DNA of 24,740 nucleotides from an uncultured Novosphingobium sp. (GCA_937897535.1 CALCQB010000143.1:1-24740); one strand, 5' to 3'. Positions 1-8,296 are shown, counted from the stretch's first letter. Notes: a model not told the origin generated them from the letters alone. Program-made: numbers and translations.

Positions 1-2
1 CT

Positions 3-1589
3 CTCAGCGCACTGAAGAGCAATACCAGCGGCAACGCGATGCTGATGGTGGCGCTCGGCATGCCGATCCTGATCGGCACTTCGGGCCTCGCGGTCGATAC
101 GGCGCAGTGGTACATGTGGAAGCGCGAAATCCAGTTCGCCGCCGACCAGGGCGCGCTGGCCGGAGCCTGGGCGCGCAGCGACGATCAGTCGGAAAACGAC
201 TACGTCCGCCGCGCCCGGCAGGAATTCGCTGCCAACGTTTCGAAGACCAGTACGATCACCACCACGCCTGCGGTCAGCCTTGCCAACTACAACGGCGGCA
301 TCCAGAACAGTGTCGTGGTGACCGTGTCGGCCACCAAGCGGTTGCCCTTTTCCAGCTTTCTGACCAATCGCGCGACCACGGTCAGCGCGTACTCACAGGC
401 CAGCTTTTCGGATGGCAACACCTATACCGCCTGCCTGATCGCGACCGACCTGGACGATAGCGGGGCGATCACCATCGGCGGCAACGCCACCCTCACTGCC
501 CAGTGCGGGATCGCCGCGCTGTCCAATTCGCCGACCTCGGTGATCATCAACGGCAACCCGACAGTTGACCCGGGCTGGGTGGTTTCGGCCGGCGGTATCG
601 ACGACTGGCTTAACCAGCACACCGATGCGGACATTCACGAATATGTCAGCGATCTGTCCGATCCGTTCGCCGCGCTGACCACCCCGACACCGAACCCTAA
701 CCCGGCGCAGTCGTATAACTGCGTCGCGGGTACGACTTCTTCAATCGGCGACAAGCGGATCAAGAGCGATACGATCTACACCTATTGGCAAGGGTCGAGC
801 ACCAGCAACGCAACGCAGCTTAACGGCTATACCAGCACCGGCTATCTGGCCAACGTCACGGGAAGTTGGGCGAGCTGGGCATACCAGGTTACGCTACCGA
901 CCAACACTGTCGCCGGCACCACAACCTCGGACGGGAGCCCAATCTGGACCTCGCTTGGCGGGAATGGCCAGAACAGAAAGTGGCGCAAGGCAGTCACGCG
1001 GACCTATACCGAATATGCCAACGTCACCACTTTGACCACCCAGACCCAGGCGACCTTGAACCAAGGCACCTATTCCGGCGGCTTCGACGTCAGCTGCACG
1101 ACGGTGCTCAACCCGGGGATCTACGTGATCAACGGTGGCCGCCTGAAGATCACCGGGCAATACCAGGTGACCGGCGCGGGCGTGCTGTTCATCCTCAAGA
1201 ACGGGGCCTTCATCGATTTCACCGGTGGTTCGCAGGTGACACTCACCGCCGCCACTTCGGCCCAATTGACCAACATCGGCGGGCTGTCGGCAACCCAGGC
1301 CGGGCAGTTTGCCGGGATGCTGATCTATGAAGACCGCGCCTCGCAAGGGACCAACAACCGCAACACCATCAACGGCAACAGCGAAACGGTGCTCAACGGC
1401 AAGATCTACCTGCCCAAGAGCGACGTCCGGTTCAACGGTACCGCCACGGTGACCAGCGCCTGCCTGCTGATCGCAGCAGCGAACATCACGCTGGAAGGTG
1501 ATACCAACATGAGCAACTTCTGCCCGCCGAACATGACCATTACCGACGAAGTGTCGCACGGTGCGGCCACGGTCAAGCTGGTCGCATGA
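3..1589 (+). CDS. TadG-like Tad/Flp pilus assembly protein, 5'-truncated by the window edge
   Basis: The reading frame is open to the left edge. Codons before the first internal ATG (position 39) read LSALKSNTSGNA, which is the usual lead-in of TadG-type proteins, so the true start lies outside the window and at least 528 residues are present. A hydrophobic segment (MLMVALGMPILIGTSGLAVD) is followed by an AQWYMWKREIQFAADQGALAGA stretch, typical of the Tad N-terminal region (TadG-like Flp pilus assembly). The rest is a long Ser/Thr/Asn/Gly-rich, probably periplasmic or exported region with a few cysteines and beta-rich repeats. The SGN at the membrane start is not followed by Glu at +5, so prepilin cleavage is not predicted, unlike the TadE proteins downstream. 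It overlaps the next gene by 4 bases. Family assignment is good; the exact role is inferred from context. Confidence 0.8.
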   Translation, partial: LSALKSNTSGNAMLMVALGMPILIGTSGLAVDTAQWYMWKREIQFAADQGALAGAWARSDDQSENDYVRRARQEFAANVSKTSTITTTPAVSLANYNGGIQNSVVVTVSATKRLPFSSFLTNRATTVSAYSQASFSDGNTYTACLIATDLDDSGAITIGGNATLTAQCGIAALSNSPTSVIINGNPTVDPGWVVSAGGIDDWLNQHTDADIHEYVSDLSDPFAALTTPTPNPNPAQSYNCVAGTTSSIGDKRIKSDTIYTYWQGSSTSNATQLNGYTSTGYLANVTGSWASWAYQVTLPTNTVAGTTTSDGSPIWTSLGGNGQNRKWRKAVTRTYTEYANVTTLTTQTQATLNQGTYSGGFDVSCTTVLNPGIYVINGGRLKITGQYQVTGAGVLFILKNGAFIDFTGGSQVTLTAATSAQLTNIGGLSATQAGQFAGMLIYEDRASQGTNNRNTINGNSETVLNGKIYLPKSDVRFNGTATVTSACLLIAAANITLEGDTNMSNFCPPNMTITDEVSHGAATVKLVA

Positions 1590-2059
1590 TGCGGATCCGG
1601 ACCCTGCTCAACCGCCTGCATCGCGACCGCGATGGGGCGATGGTAATCGAAACCGCGATTGTCGCACCGGTGCTGGTGCTGTTGAGCCTGGGCGCGTTCC
1701 AGATCAGCACGATCGTCGCGCGTCAGACCGAGCTGCAAAGCGCGGCGTCAGAGGCTTCGGCAATCGCGTTGGCCGCCGCTCCCGACACCGCCACCAAACG
1801 CGCAACGGTCAAATCGGTGATCCAGGCCTCGACCGGTCTGGGAGCCGACAAGGTCGCCGTCACCGAAGCGTTCCGCTGCGACGCCGACGCCACCTACAGC
1901 AACAATGCAACCAGCTGCAACGGCGACAACATCTCGCGGTTCGTCAAGATCGTGCTGACCGACACCTATACCCCCAACTGGACCCGGTTCGGAGTGGGCA
2001 GCCCGATCCAATACAGCGTCACGCGCTATGTGATGTACAAGCAGCAAGAGAGGCACTGA
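1586..2059 (+). CDS. TadE-like minor pseudopilin
   Basis: A 157-residue protein with a short basic N-terminus, then DGAMVIETAIVAPVLVLLSL, one membrane helix at about residues 18-42, and a small extracytoplasmic domain. Gly17 followed by Glu22 fits the G^xxxxE site at which a Tad prepilin peptidase (TadV/CpaA type) cleaves TadE and TadF proteins. Members of this family are minor, pilin-like parts needed to assemble Flp (type IVc) pili. ATG at 1586 overlaps the upstream stop (ATGA), which indicates translational coupling; a second in-frame ATG follows at once at 1589. Two cysteines in the outer domain (FRCDAD and TSCNGD) could form a disulfide. Confidence 0.82.
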   Translation: MMRIRTLLNRLHRDRDGAMVIETAIVAPVLVLLSLGAFQISTIVARQTELQSAASEASAIALAAAPDTATKRATVKSVIQASTGLGADKVAVTEAFRCDADATYSNNATSCNGDNISRFVKIVLTDTYTPNWTRFGVGSPIQYSVTRYVMYKQQERH

Positions 2060-2493
2060 TGGCCCGGACGCTTCAGAAACTGCGCACATCGATCGACGGT
2101 TCGGTGATCGTCGAGTTCGCGCTGCTCGCGCCGCTGTTCATTGGCCTGTTCATGGGCGTGCTGCAGGTCGGAGTCGGCATGCAGAACTACAACGCGCTGC
2201 GCGGAATTTCGGGCGATGTCGCGCGGGTCGCGGTGATCAACTATCAGTCCGATACCCGCCTGACCACCAGCCAGCTGCAGGATATCGCCAACAGCACCGC
2301 GACCCAGGCCCCCTATGGCCTGGTCCGCAGCCGCTTCACCGCTGCGGTTTCCACCGCTGCTACCCAGCGGGTCACCGGTGCGGTCGAATACACCCTGACG
2401 CTGACTTACAACGTGCCGACCATGCTGAACGTGATCGGTGTCGACGAAATCCCGATCAGCTTTACGCGTCCGATTTTCGTGATTGGCGCCTGA
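2059..2493 (+). CDS. TadE-like minor pseudopilin
   Basis: A 144-residue protein starting MARTLQKLRT. The sequence DGSVIVEFALLAPLFIGLFM carries Gly14 and Glu19, matching the G^xxxxEF prepilin-cleavage pattern, within a single N-terminal membrane helix (about 15-37). The remainder is a small beta-rich domain with no cysteine. The frame is open upstream to 1561, but that part lies inside the preceding tadE gene, and the ATG at 2059 shares one base with the preceding stop (TGATG), so this start is chosen. It is the third gene of the Tad block. Family known for Flp pilus biogenesis; specific partner not visible. Confidence 0.82.
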   Translation: MARTLQKLRTSIDGSVIVEFALLAPLFIGLFMGVLQVGVGMQNYNALRGISGDVARVAVINYQSDTRLTTSQLQDIANSTATQAPYGLVRSRFTAAVSTAATQRVTGAVEYTLTLTYNVPTMLNVIGVDEIPISFTRPIFVIGA

Positions 2494-2521
2494 CGCAGTC
2501 CTGCGAACCATTGTAAAGATG

Positions 2522-2529
2522 TTAACCAT
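2522..2529 (+). promoter_or_regulatory. Candidate CtrA half-site (TTAACCAT)
   Basis: The 105-base gap between the third and fourth Tad genes contains TTAACCAT, which matches the half-site bound by the alphaproteobacterial cell-cycle regulator CtrA as described in Caulobacter. CtrA controls pilus genes there, so the location upstream of the vWA TadG gene fits. An 8-base match can occur by chance; no clear full TTAA-N7-TTAA site is present. Confidence 0.35.
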
Positions 2530-2598
2530 GCCTGTTGGGCACGGGGTTACGCGGGCGCGCTAAAGGGAAAGCTCAAGAATCCGGGGCTTTCAGGATCA

Positions 2599-4521
2599 AT
2601 GCGCGATTTTCGCACAGTACGGAACCTTCGCGGTCTGCTTGCCAGGCTAGTCAAGGATTCGTCCGGCAACACGCTGGCGATGATCGCGGCGGCGCTGGTC
2701 CCGCTGCTGGCAATGGTCGGCGGCGGGATCGACATGGGCCGCTCGTACCTGTCGCAGACCCGGTTGCAGCAAGCCTGCGACGCCGGGGTGCTGGCAGCGC
2801 GCAAAAAGCTGGGCTCGGCCGTGGTGACAACGGGCGTGGTTCCGGCAGACGTCGCGGCGGTGGGCGACCGCTTCTTCAATCTGAACTTCGGTGCGGGAAG
2901 CTACGGCACAACCAACCGCGATTTCCAGATGACCCTCGAATCCGACTACGCGATTTCAGGGTCGGCGACGGTCGACGTGCCGACCACGATCATGAACCTG
3001 TTCGGCTATGCCAACGTCGATATCGCGGTGACCTGCGCGGCCAAGCTCAACTTCTCGAACACCGATGTGATGTTCGTGCTCGATACCACCGGGTCGATGA
3101 ACTGGACCAACCCCGGCGACACCCAGCCCCGGATCGCGGTGCTGCGCGATGTGGTCAAGGATTTCCACGCCCAGCTGGAAGGCAGCAAATCACCCGGCAC
3201 GCGGCTGCGCTATGGCTTCCTGCCCTATTCAACCAACGTCAACGTCGGCGGCCTGCTCAAACCACAATGGATGGTTGATCGCTGGAACTATCACGGCCGC
3301 GTGGTGCACAATTCGGGGCGGACAACCACCGGTCCGATCGTCAGCGAGAACTGGACCTACCTGGGCGGTGACGAAACGGTCGGCACGCCCTACCTCGCCA
3401 CCTCGTGCCCGGCCGACAGCCGTACCTGGGTTGAAACCGCGCATTGGATCGATTCCAACGGGAACGAGAACTGGGAATATGTCGTTAACGGCACCTCGTA
3501 CCAGTGCGACTGGGTCGATTCGACCAACCGCCGGATCACGCCCTTCAACTACGTCGATTACCGATACCGCTACAGCTACAAGAACCTCGGCACCCAGACC
3601 ATTCCGGTGATGGACTGGCGATATCAGAAGCTGAGCAACATCGACGTCTCTGGGCTCAAGAACAACGGTGCGGGCCGGATGCGGGTCGGCGATCCAGTCC
3701 GGTTCAACGATATGGGCGGCTCGCCCAATCGCCCCAGCGACATGAACGGATACTTCCGCGGCTGCGTGGAAGAGCGCGATACCTACGAGATCGACGATTA
3801 CGATGACGTCGATTTCAGCCGCGCGCTCGATCTCGATATCGATACCGTGCCGACCGCCGGCAATCCGGCGACCCAGTGGCGGCCAATGCTCAACGAAATA
3901 TCGTTTGATCGTGCGATCGACTGGTCAGGCCGGGGTAGCTGGATAACCGGCACCTCGGATTACAAATGGGACTATCTGAACGCCGGTTGGGCCGGTCTGT
4001 CCGCCTGCCCGGCCGCGGCGCAGAAGCTTCAGGAAATGAACGCCAGCCAGGTTTCGACCTACGTCGACAGCCTGTTTGCCGAAGGCAGCACCTATCACGA
4101 TATCGGGATGATCTGGGGCGCGCGGCTGCTGTCGGCGACCGGCCTGTTCGCCAGCGAGAATGCCGACGAGGACGGCAAACCGACCAGCCGCCACATGATC
4201 TTCCTGACCGACGGGGAAACCGCACCGCTTGACCTGTCCTATGGCACCTACGGGATCGAGCCGCTCGATCGGCGGCGCTGGTCTCCGTCTTCGGCGCAAA
4301 GTCTGACCGAAGTGGTCGAAAGCCGCTTCGCCGTCGCCTGCGCCGAAGCCAAGAAGCGCAACATTACCCTGTGGGTGATCGGCTTCGGGGTCAGCCTCAA
4401 TCCGGTGATGACCGAGTGCGCCGGGGCGGGTCACTCGTTCGAAGCGGCCGATGCGGCCGAGTTGCAGGATGTGTTCTCGAACATCGCCGCGCAGATGGGC
4501 GAATTGCGGGTGACGCGATGA
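2599..4521 (+). CDS. TadG-like pilus assembly protein with von Willebrand factor A domain
   Basis: A 640-residue protein. Residues 20-48 (SSGNTLAMIAAALVPLLAMV) are the TadG-type N-terminal membrane anchor, followed by GGGIDMGRSYLSQTRLQQAC. A vWA domain begins near residue 155: DVMFVLDTTGSM gives the MIDAS DxTGSM motif at 162-167, and the later MIDAS elements are STYHDIG (497-503) and LTDGE (536-540), with a Rossmann-like end at ITLWVIGFG (589-597). Between about 220 and 490 lies an unusually long Trp/Tyr/Asp-rich insertion containing several cysteines. TadG proteins anchor the Flp pilus machinery in the envelope, and vWA domains bind proteins through a metal ion. ATG at 2599 is the first plausible start; the next gene overlaps its stop by 4 bases. 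Confidence 0.85.
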   Translation: MRDFRTVRNLRGLLARLVKDSSGNTLAMIAAALVPLLAMVGGGIDMGRSYLSQTRLQQACDAGVLAARKKLGSAVVTTGVVPADVAAVGDRFFNLNFGAGSYGTTNRDFQMTLESDYAISGSATVDVPTTIMNLFGYANVDIAVTCAAKLNFSNTDVMFVLDTTGSMNWTNPGDTQPRIAVLRDVVKDFHAQLEGSKSPGTRLRYGFLPYSTNVNVGGLLKPQWMVDRWNYHGRVVHNSGRTTTGPIVSENWTYLGGDETVGTPYLATSCPADSRTWVETAHWIDSNGNENWEYVVNGTSYQCDWVDSTNRRITPFNYVDYRYRYSYKNLGTQTIPVMDWRYQKLSNIDVSGLKNNGAGRMRVGDPVRFNDMGGSPNRPSDMNGYFRGCVEERDTYEIDDYDDVDFSRALDLDIDTVPTAGNPATQWRPMLNEISFDRAIDWSGRGSWITGTSDYKWDYLNAGWAGLSACPAAAQKLQEMNASQVSTYVDSLFAEGSTYHDIGMIWGARLLSATGLFASENADEDGKPTSRHMIFLTDGETAPLDLSYGTYGIEPLDRRRWSPSSAQSLTEVVESRFAVACAEAKKRNITLWVIGFGVSLNPVMTECAGAGHSFEAADAAELQDVFSNIAAQMGELRVTR

Positions 4522-5120
4522 CCCAGCGCCTGGTTCGCCGCCTGCGCCGTGACGAAAGCGGCACCACCGTGATCGAGTTCGCAGTGCTCGCGCCGACCTT
4601 GATGGTGATGCTGTTCGGGCTGCTCGACCTTTCGCACAACATGTACACCGCGCAGATGCTGCAAGGCGCGATCCAGCACGCCGCGCGCAATTCGACCGTG
4701 GAAGGGGCATCGGGCAGTGCGGCAGCACTGGACAATGCAGTGCGTGAGGCCGTGCAGGCGATCGCCCCGGGCGCGACGCTGACCTATTCGCGCAAGTCCT
4801 ACAGCAAGTTTGTCGATGCATTGCGGCCCGAGGACTATAACGACGTCAACGCCAATGGCACCTGCGATGCCAATGAGCCGTTCGAAGACGCCAATGGCAA
4901 TGGGACTTGGGACCTCGATCCCGGCCGGGCGGGGTTCGGCGGCGCGCGCGATGCCGTGGTTTACACCGTGAGCGTCAACTATAACCGGCTGTTTCCGATC
5001 TACGCCTTCATCCCCGGCCAGTCGCGGACAATATCGATGTCCGCCACGACCGTGCTGCGCAACCAGCCCTATAACGCCCAGCAGCAAGCTGCCGCACCCG
5101 TTACCGGAAACTGCACATGA
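4518..5120 (+). CDS. TadE-like minor pseudopilin with tandem calcium-loop-like motifs
   Basis: A 200-residue protein; the chosen ATG overlaps the upstream stop (ATGA), and the longer open frame before it lies within the vWA gene. The N-terminus has SGTTVIEFAVLAPTLMVMLF, with Gly15 and Glu20 fitting the G^xxxxEF prepilin-peptidase site and one membrane helix. Residues 109-135 hold two loops, DVNANGTCDANE and DANGNGTWDLDP, with acidic or amide side chains at loop positions 1, 3 and 5 and Gly at 6, as in EF-hand or dockerin-like calcium-binding loops. The rest is a beta-rich extracytoplasmic domain. Family assignment is firm; calcium binding is inferred from motif only. Confidence 0.83.
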   Translation: MTQRLVRRLRRDESGTTVIEFAVLAPTLMVMLFGLLDLSHNMYTAQMLQGAIQHAARNSTVEGASGSAAALDNAVREAVQAIAPGATLTYSRKSYSKFVDALRPEDYNDVNANGTCDANEPFEDANGNGTWDLDPGRAGFGGARDAVVYTVSVNYNRLFPIYAFIPGQSRTISMSATTVLRNQPYNAQQQAAAPVTGNCT

Positions 5121-5812
5121 ACCTGCTTGGTGCCCTCCGCCGCTTGCTGCGCAGCACTTCGGGTGTGGCCATGACCGAGTTCGCACTCGGCGCGCCGTTC
5201 CTGCTGACCGCAGGTCTGTGGGGGACCGAGACCGCCAACTACGCGCTGGTCAACATGAAGATCGGGCAGCTGGCCGTACACCTCGCCGACAACGGCTCGC
5301 GGATCGGCGATACGTCGAGCTTACAGAACCGCAAGATCTACGAATCCGACATCAATGACATGATCTATGGCGCGCAGATCCAGGGCGGCCCGGCGATCGG
5401 TCTGTACGATAACGGACGGGTGATCATCAGCAGCCTTGAAGTGCAGGATGCCGGTGAAGGCGAAGATCAGTACATCCATTGGCAGCGCTGCCGCGGCGCC
5501 AAGAACGTCAATTCCAACTATGGTGACGAAGGCGACGTGCTGGCCAACGGGATAGGCCCGCGCGGCGCGGAAGTGATCGCCCAGCCAGGCGATGCGGTGA
5601 TCTTTGTCGAGGTGAACTACACCTACCAGCCGTTGATCTCGGCCACCTTCATCCCGAACCGCGACATCACTTCGATCTCGTCATTCACGGTCCGCGATGA
5701 CCGCGACCTGTCGCAGATCTATCAGCGCGATCCCGGCAACCCCGATCCGGTCCAGCGCTGCTCGAGCTATACCGGCAACGTCGCGATCGGCGCGGGCGGC
5801 GGCTTCACCTAA
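5117..5812 (+). CDS. TadE-like pilus assembly protein
   Basis: A 231-residue protein with SGVAMTEFALGAPFLLTAGL near the N-terminus; Gly16 and Glu21 fit the prepilin-cleavage pattern, inside a single membrane helix. The following segment (ETANYALVNMKIGQLAVHLADN) resembles TadE-type helices. Two cysteines (WQRCRG and VQRCSS) lie in the outer domain. ATG at 5117 overlaps the upstream stop by 4 bases. This is the last gene of the visible Tad block; its TAA at 5810-5812 overlaps the stop codon of pdhB on the other strand. No pilin, ATPase, secretin or platform gene is present in the window, so these must be encoded elsewhere. Confidence 0.78.
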   Translation: MNLLGALRRLLRSTSGVAMTEFALGAPFLLTAGLWGTETANYALVNMKIGQLAVHLADNGSRIGDTSSLQNRKIYESDINDMIYGAQIQGGPAIGLYDNGRVIISSLEVQDAGEGEDQYIHWQRCRGAKNVNSNYGDEGDVLANGIGPRGAEVIAQPGDAVIFVEVNYTYQPLISATFIPNRDITSISSFTVRDDRDLSQIYQRDPGNPDPVQRCSSYTGNVAIGAGGGFT

Positions 5813-7158
5813 CGATAGCAGACCTTGCGCACTGCCGCCGCAATCCGGGCGGCATCGATGATCGCGACCTTCTCCAGATTGGCGGCATAGGGCAGCGGCA
5901 CGTCCTCGTCGCAGACCCGGAGCACCGGCGCGTCGAGGTGGTCGAAGCCGTCTTCCATGCACAGCGCCATCACTTCGGACGCGATCGAGCAGACCGGCCA
6001 GCCCTCCTCGGCGATCACCAGGCGGTTGGTCTTGGCCAGCGAATCGAGCACGGCCTGCCGGTCAAGCGGACGCAGCGTGCGCAGGTCGAGCACTTCAGCC
6101 TCGATCCCCTCACCCGCCAGCGTCTCGGCGGCTTCGAGTGCGAGCCCAACGCCGATCGAATAGGACACGATCGTCACGTCGCTGCCTTCGCGCATGATCC
6201 GGGCCTTGCCGATCGGCAGGACGTGGTCGTCAAGCTCGGGCAGTTCGAAATTGCGGCCGTAAACCAGTTCATTCTCGAGGAAGACCACCGGATCGTCGCT
6301 GCGGATCGCGGCCTTGAGCAGGCCCTTGGCATCGGCAGCGTCATAGGGTGCGATCACGATAAGGCCGGGTACGCTGGCGTACCACGGACCATAGTTCTGG
6401 CTGTGCTGCGCACCGACCCGGCTGGCGGCCGCGTTGGGGCCGCGGAACACGATCGGGCAGCGCATCTGGCCGCCCGACATGTAATTGGTCTTCGCGGCCG
6501 AGTTGATGACGTGGTCGATCGCCTGCATCGCGAAGTTGAAGGTCATGAACTCGACGATCGGACGCAGGCCGCCCATCGCCGCGCCGACCCCGATCCCGGC
6601 GAAACCGTATTCGGTGATCGGGGTATCGATCACCCGCTTGGGACCGAACTCGTCGAGCAGGCCTTGGGTCACCTTGTAGGCCCCCTGGTACTGCGCGACT
6701 TCCTCACCCATCACGAACACGCGGGAATCCCGGCGCATTTCCTCGGCCATCGCATCGCGCAAGGCTTCGCGGACGGTCGAGGTCTTCATGTTGGTGCCGG
6801 CCGGAACTGCCGGATCAGCCGCGCGTGGCTTTGGTGCAGGCGCAGCGACCGCAGCTTGGCTGGCGGCGGGCACCTCGGCCTTCGGTGCAGCAACAGCCGC
6901 AGCCGGAGCGGCTACCCCTTCCCCGCCGATCGTCGCAATTACCGTGCCGACCTTCACACCCTCGGTCCCTTCCGGGATCAGGATCGCGCCGATCACGCCT
7001 TCGTCGATCGATTCGAATTCCATCGTCGCCTTGTCGGTCTCGATCTCGGCCAGGATATCGCCGGATTTGACCGTGTCGCCGGCCTTGACCAGCCACTTGG
7101 CCAGCGTGCCCTCTTCCATCGTCGGCGACAGCGCAGGCATTTTCAGTTCGATCGCCAT
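5809..7158 (-). CDS. pdhB: Pyruvate dehydrogenase E1 component, beta subunit, with N-terminal lipoyl domain
   Basis: A 449-residue protein. Residues 1-77 form a biotinyl/lipoyl domain: MPALSPTMEEGTLAKWLVK, with the lipoylated lysine in the ETDKATMEFES loop (Lys43). An Ala/Pro-rich linker (about 80-125) leads to the transketolase-like E1-beta domain, with EEVAQYQGAYKVTQGL, TPITEYGFAGIGVGAAMGG and the C-terminal swivel domain ending near residue 449. With PdhA it decarboxylates pyruvate on thiamine diphosphate and passes acetyl groups to E2. The lipoyl domain on E1-beta is the arrangement known from several alphaproteobacteria. Its ATG shares one base with the pdhA stop, so the two are translated together. 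Confidence 0.96.
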   Translation of the reverse strand: MAIELKMPALSPTMEEGTLAKWLVKAGDTVKSGDILAEIETDKATMEFESIDEGVIGAILIPEGTEGVKVGTVIATIGGEGVAAPAAAVAAPKAEVPAASQAAVAAPAPKPRAADPAVPAGTNMKTSTVREALRDAMAEEMRRDSRVFVMGEEVAQYQGAYKVTQGLLDEFGPKRVIDTPITEYGFAGIGVGAAMGGLRPIVEFMTFNFAMQAIDHVINSAAKTNYMSGGQMRCPIVFRGPNAAASRVGAQHSQNYGPWYASVPGLIVIAPYDAADAKGLLKAAIRSDDPVVFLENELVYGRNFELPELDDHVLPIGKARIMREGSDVTIVSYSIGVGLALEAAETLAGEGIEAEVLDLRTLRPLDRQAVLDSLAKTNRLVIAEEGWPVCSIASEVMALCMEDGFDHLDAPVLRVCDEDVPLPYAANLEKVAIIDAARIAAAVRKVCYR

Positions 7159-8234
7159 CAGTAGCTCTCCACCAGGATGTCGGTGTAGAGTTCCGACAGT
7201 TCTGGCTCCGGTGAATTTTCCGCAAAGTCAGCAGCTTCATTGACGATGCTGCGAATCTGCTTTTCGATTTCCTTCAAGCGGTCCTCGGTCACCCCGCGCT
7301 TGAGCAGCTCGGCCTTGGCCCCGTCGATCGGATCGCGGTTCTCGCGCATTTCCTGCACTTCCTCGCGGGTCCGGTACTTGGCCGGATCGGACATCGAGTG
7401 ACCGCGATAGCGGTAGGTCTGCAATTCCATCAGGACCGGGCCCTTGCCGGCGCGGACGTGGGCTACCGCAACCTCGGCGGCGGAGCGCACTTCGAGCACG
7501 TCCATCCCGTTGACGCTCATCCCCGGGATCCGGAACGCGGTGCCGCGGCGGTGGAAATGGGTTTCGGCCGAACCACGGGTCACCGCGGTGCCCATCGCAT
7601 AGCCGTTGTTCTCGACCACGAAGATCACCGGCAGGTTCCACAAGGCGGCCATGTTGAACGCTTCGTAGACCTGGCCCTGGTTGGCCGCGCCGTCGCCGAA
7701 ATAGGCCATGCAAAGCCCGCCATCTTCGCGGTACTGGTGACCGAAGGCGAGCCCCGCGCCCAGCGGCACCTGTGCGCCGACAATGCCGTGGCCGCCGTAG
7801 AACTTATGCTCGGTCGAGAACATGTGCATCGACCCGCCCTTGCCCTTGGATATCCCGGCGGCGCGTCCGGTCAGTTCGGCCATGATCACCTTGGGATCGA
7901 TCCCGTAGGCCAGCATGTGACCGTGATCGCGGTAGCCGGTGATCACGCTGTCATGGCCGGCCTTGAGCGCCGACTGCAGACCCACGGCGACGGCTTCCTG
8001 ACCGATATAGAGGTGGCAGAACCCGCCGATCAGACCGAGACCGTAAAGCTGCCCGGCCTTTTCCTCGAATCGGCGGATCAGCAGCATCTGCTCATAGAAG
8101 TGGAGCAGTTCCTCATCACTGGCCGAATAGCGCGGCTGGGCTTCATGCGCTTCCTGCAGGCTGCGCAGCGCGAAGGTCTCCTGTTCCGCAGCTACCTTGG
8201 CAGGCGCTTTGCGGGTCAATCCGGACTTGGCCAA
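7158..8234 (-). CDS. pdhA: Pyruvate dehydrogenase E1 component, alpha subunit (TTG start)
   Basis: A 358-residue protein when read from TTG at 8234. The thiamine-diphosphate motif GDGAANQGQVYEAFNMAALW begins near residue 180 and ends in VENN (about 207-210); other family signatures are RRFEEKAGQLYG, GYRDHGH and GKGGSMHMFS. The frame is open upstream to 8360, overlapping ftsB, but that extension (MTLRRLRFVSIKSINQIRMR) does not look like PdhA. TTG is preferred because AGGGGA sits 7 bases upstream (8242-8247 on the minus strand) and translation then begins LAKSGLTRKAPAK, as in related PdhA N-termini. A promoter-like pair at 8269-8296 lies just upstream. E1-alpha pairs with PdhB in the pyruvate dehydrogenase complex. 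Confidence 0.93.
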   Translation of the reverse strand: MAKSGLTRKAPAKVAAEQETFALRSLQEAHEAQPRYSASDEELLHFYEQMLLIRRFEEKAGQLYGLGLIGGFCHLYIGQEAVAVGLQSALKAGHDSVITGYRDHGHMLAYGIDPKVIMAELTGRAAGISKGKGGSMHMFSTEHKFYGGHGIVGAQVPLGAGLAFGHQYREDGGLCMAYFGDGAANQGQVYEAFNMAALWNLPVIFVVENNGYAMGTAVTRGSAETHFHRRGTAFRIPGMSVNGMDVLEVRSAAEVAVAHVRAGKGPVLMELQTYRYRGHSMSDPAKYRTREEVQEMRENRDPIDGAKAELLKRGVTEDRLKEIEKQIRSIVNEAADFAENSPEPELSELYTDILVESY

Positions 8235-8268
8235 TGTCGTATCCCCTGGGTTTGGAACCACAGTTCCG

Positions 8269-8296
8269 CCTATAGGGCGCTGCGCCGCAGAGGCAA
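8269..8296 (-). promoter_or_regulatory. Candidate promoter of pdhAB
   Basis: On the minus strand TTGCCT (8291-8296) and TATAGG (8269-8274) are separated by 16 bases. Transcription would start near 8262, about 28 bases before the TTG start of pdhA, leaving room for the AGGGGA ribosome binding site. Confidence 0.45.

Noticed and set aside
3925..4821. 298-codon minus-strand open frame opposite the vWA TadG gene
   Set aside because: It crosses a gene junction on the other strand and is Arg/Ser/Cys-rich without domain signatures.
5938..7164. 408-codon plus-strand open frame opposite pdhB
   Set aside because: Shadow of a well-supported gene; the composition (His, Asp, Arg rich) is typical of antisense translation.
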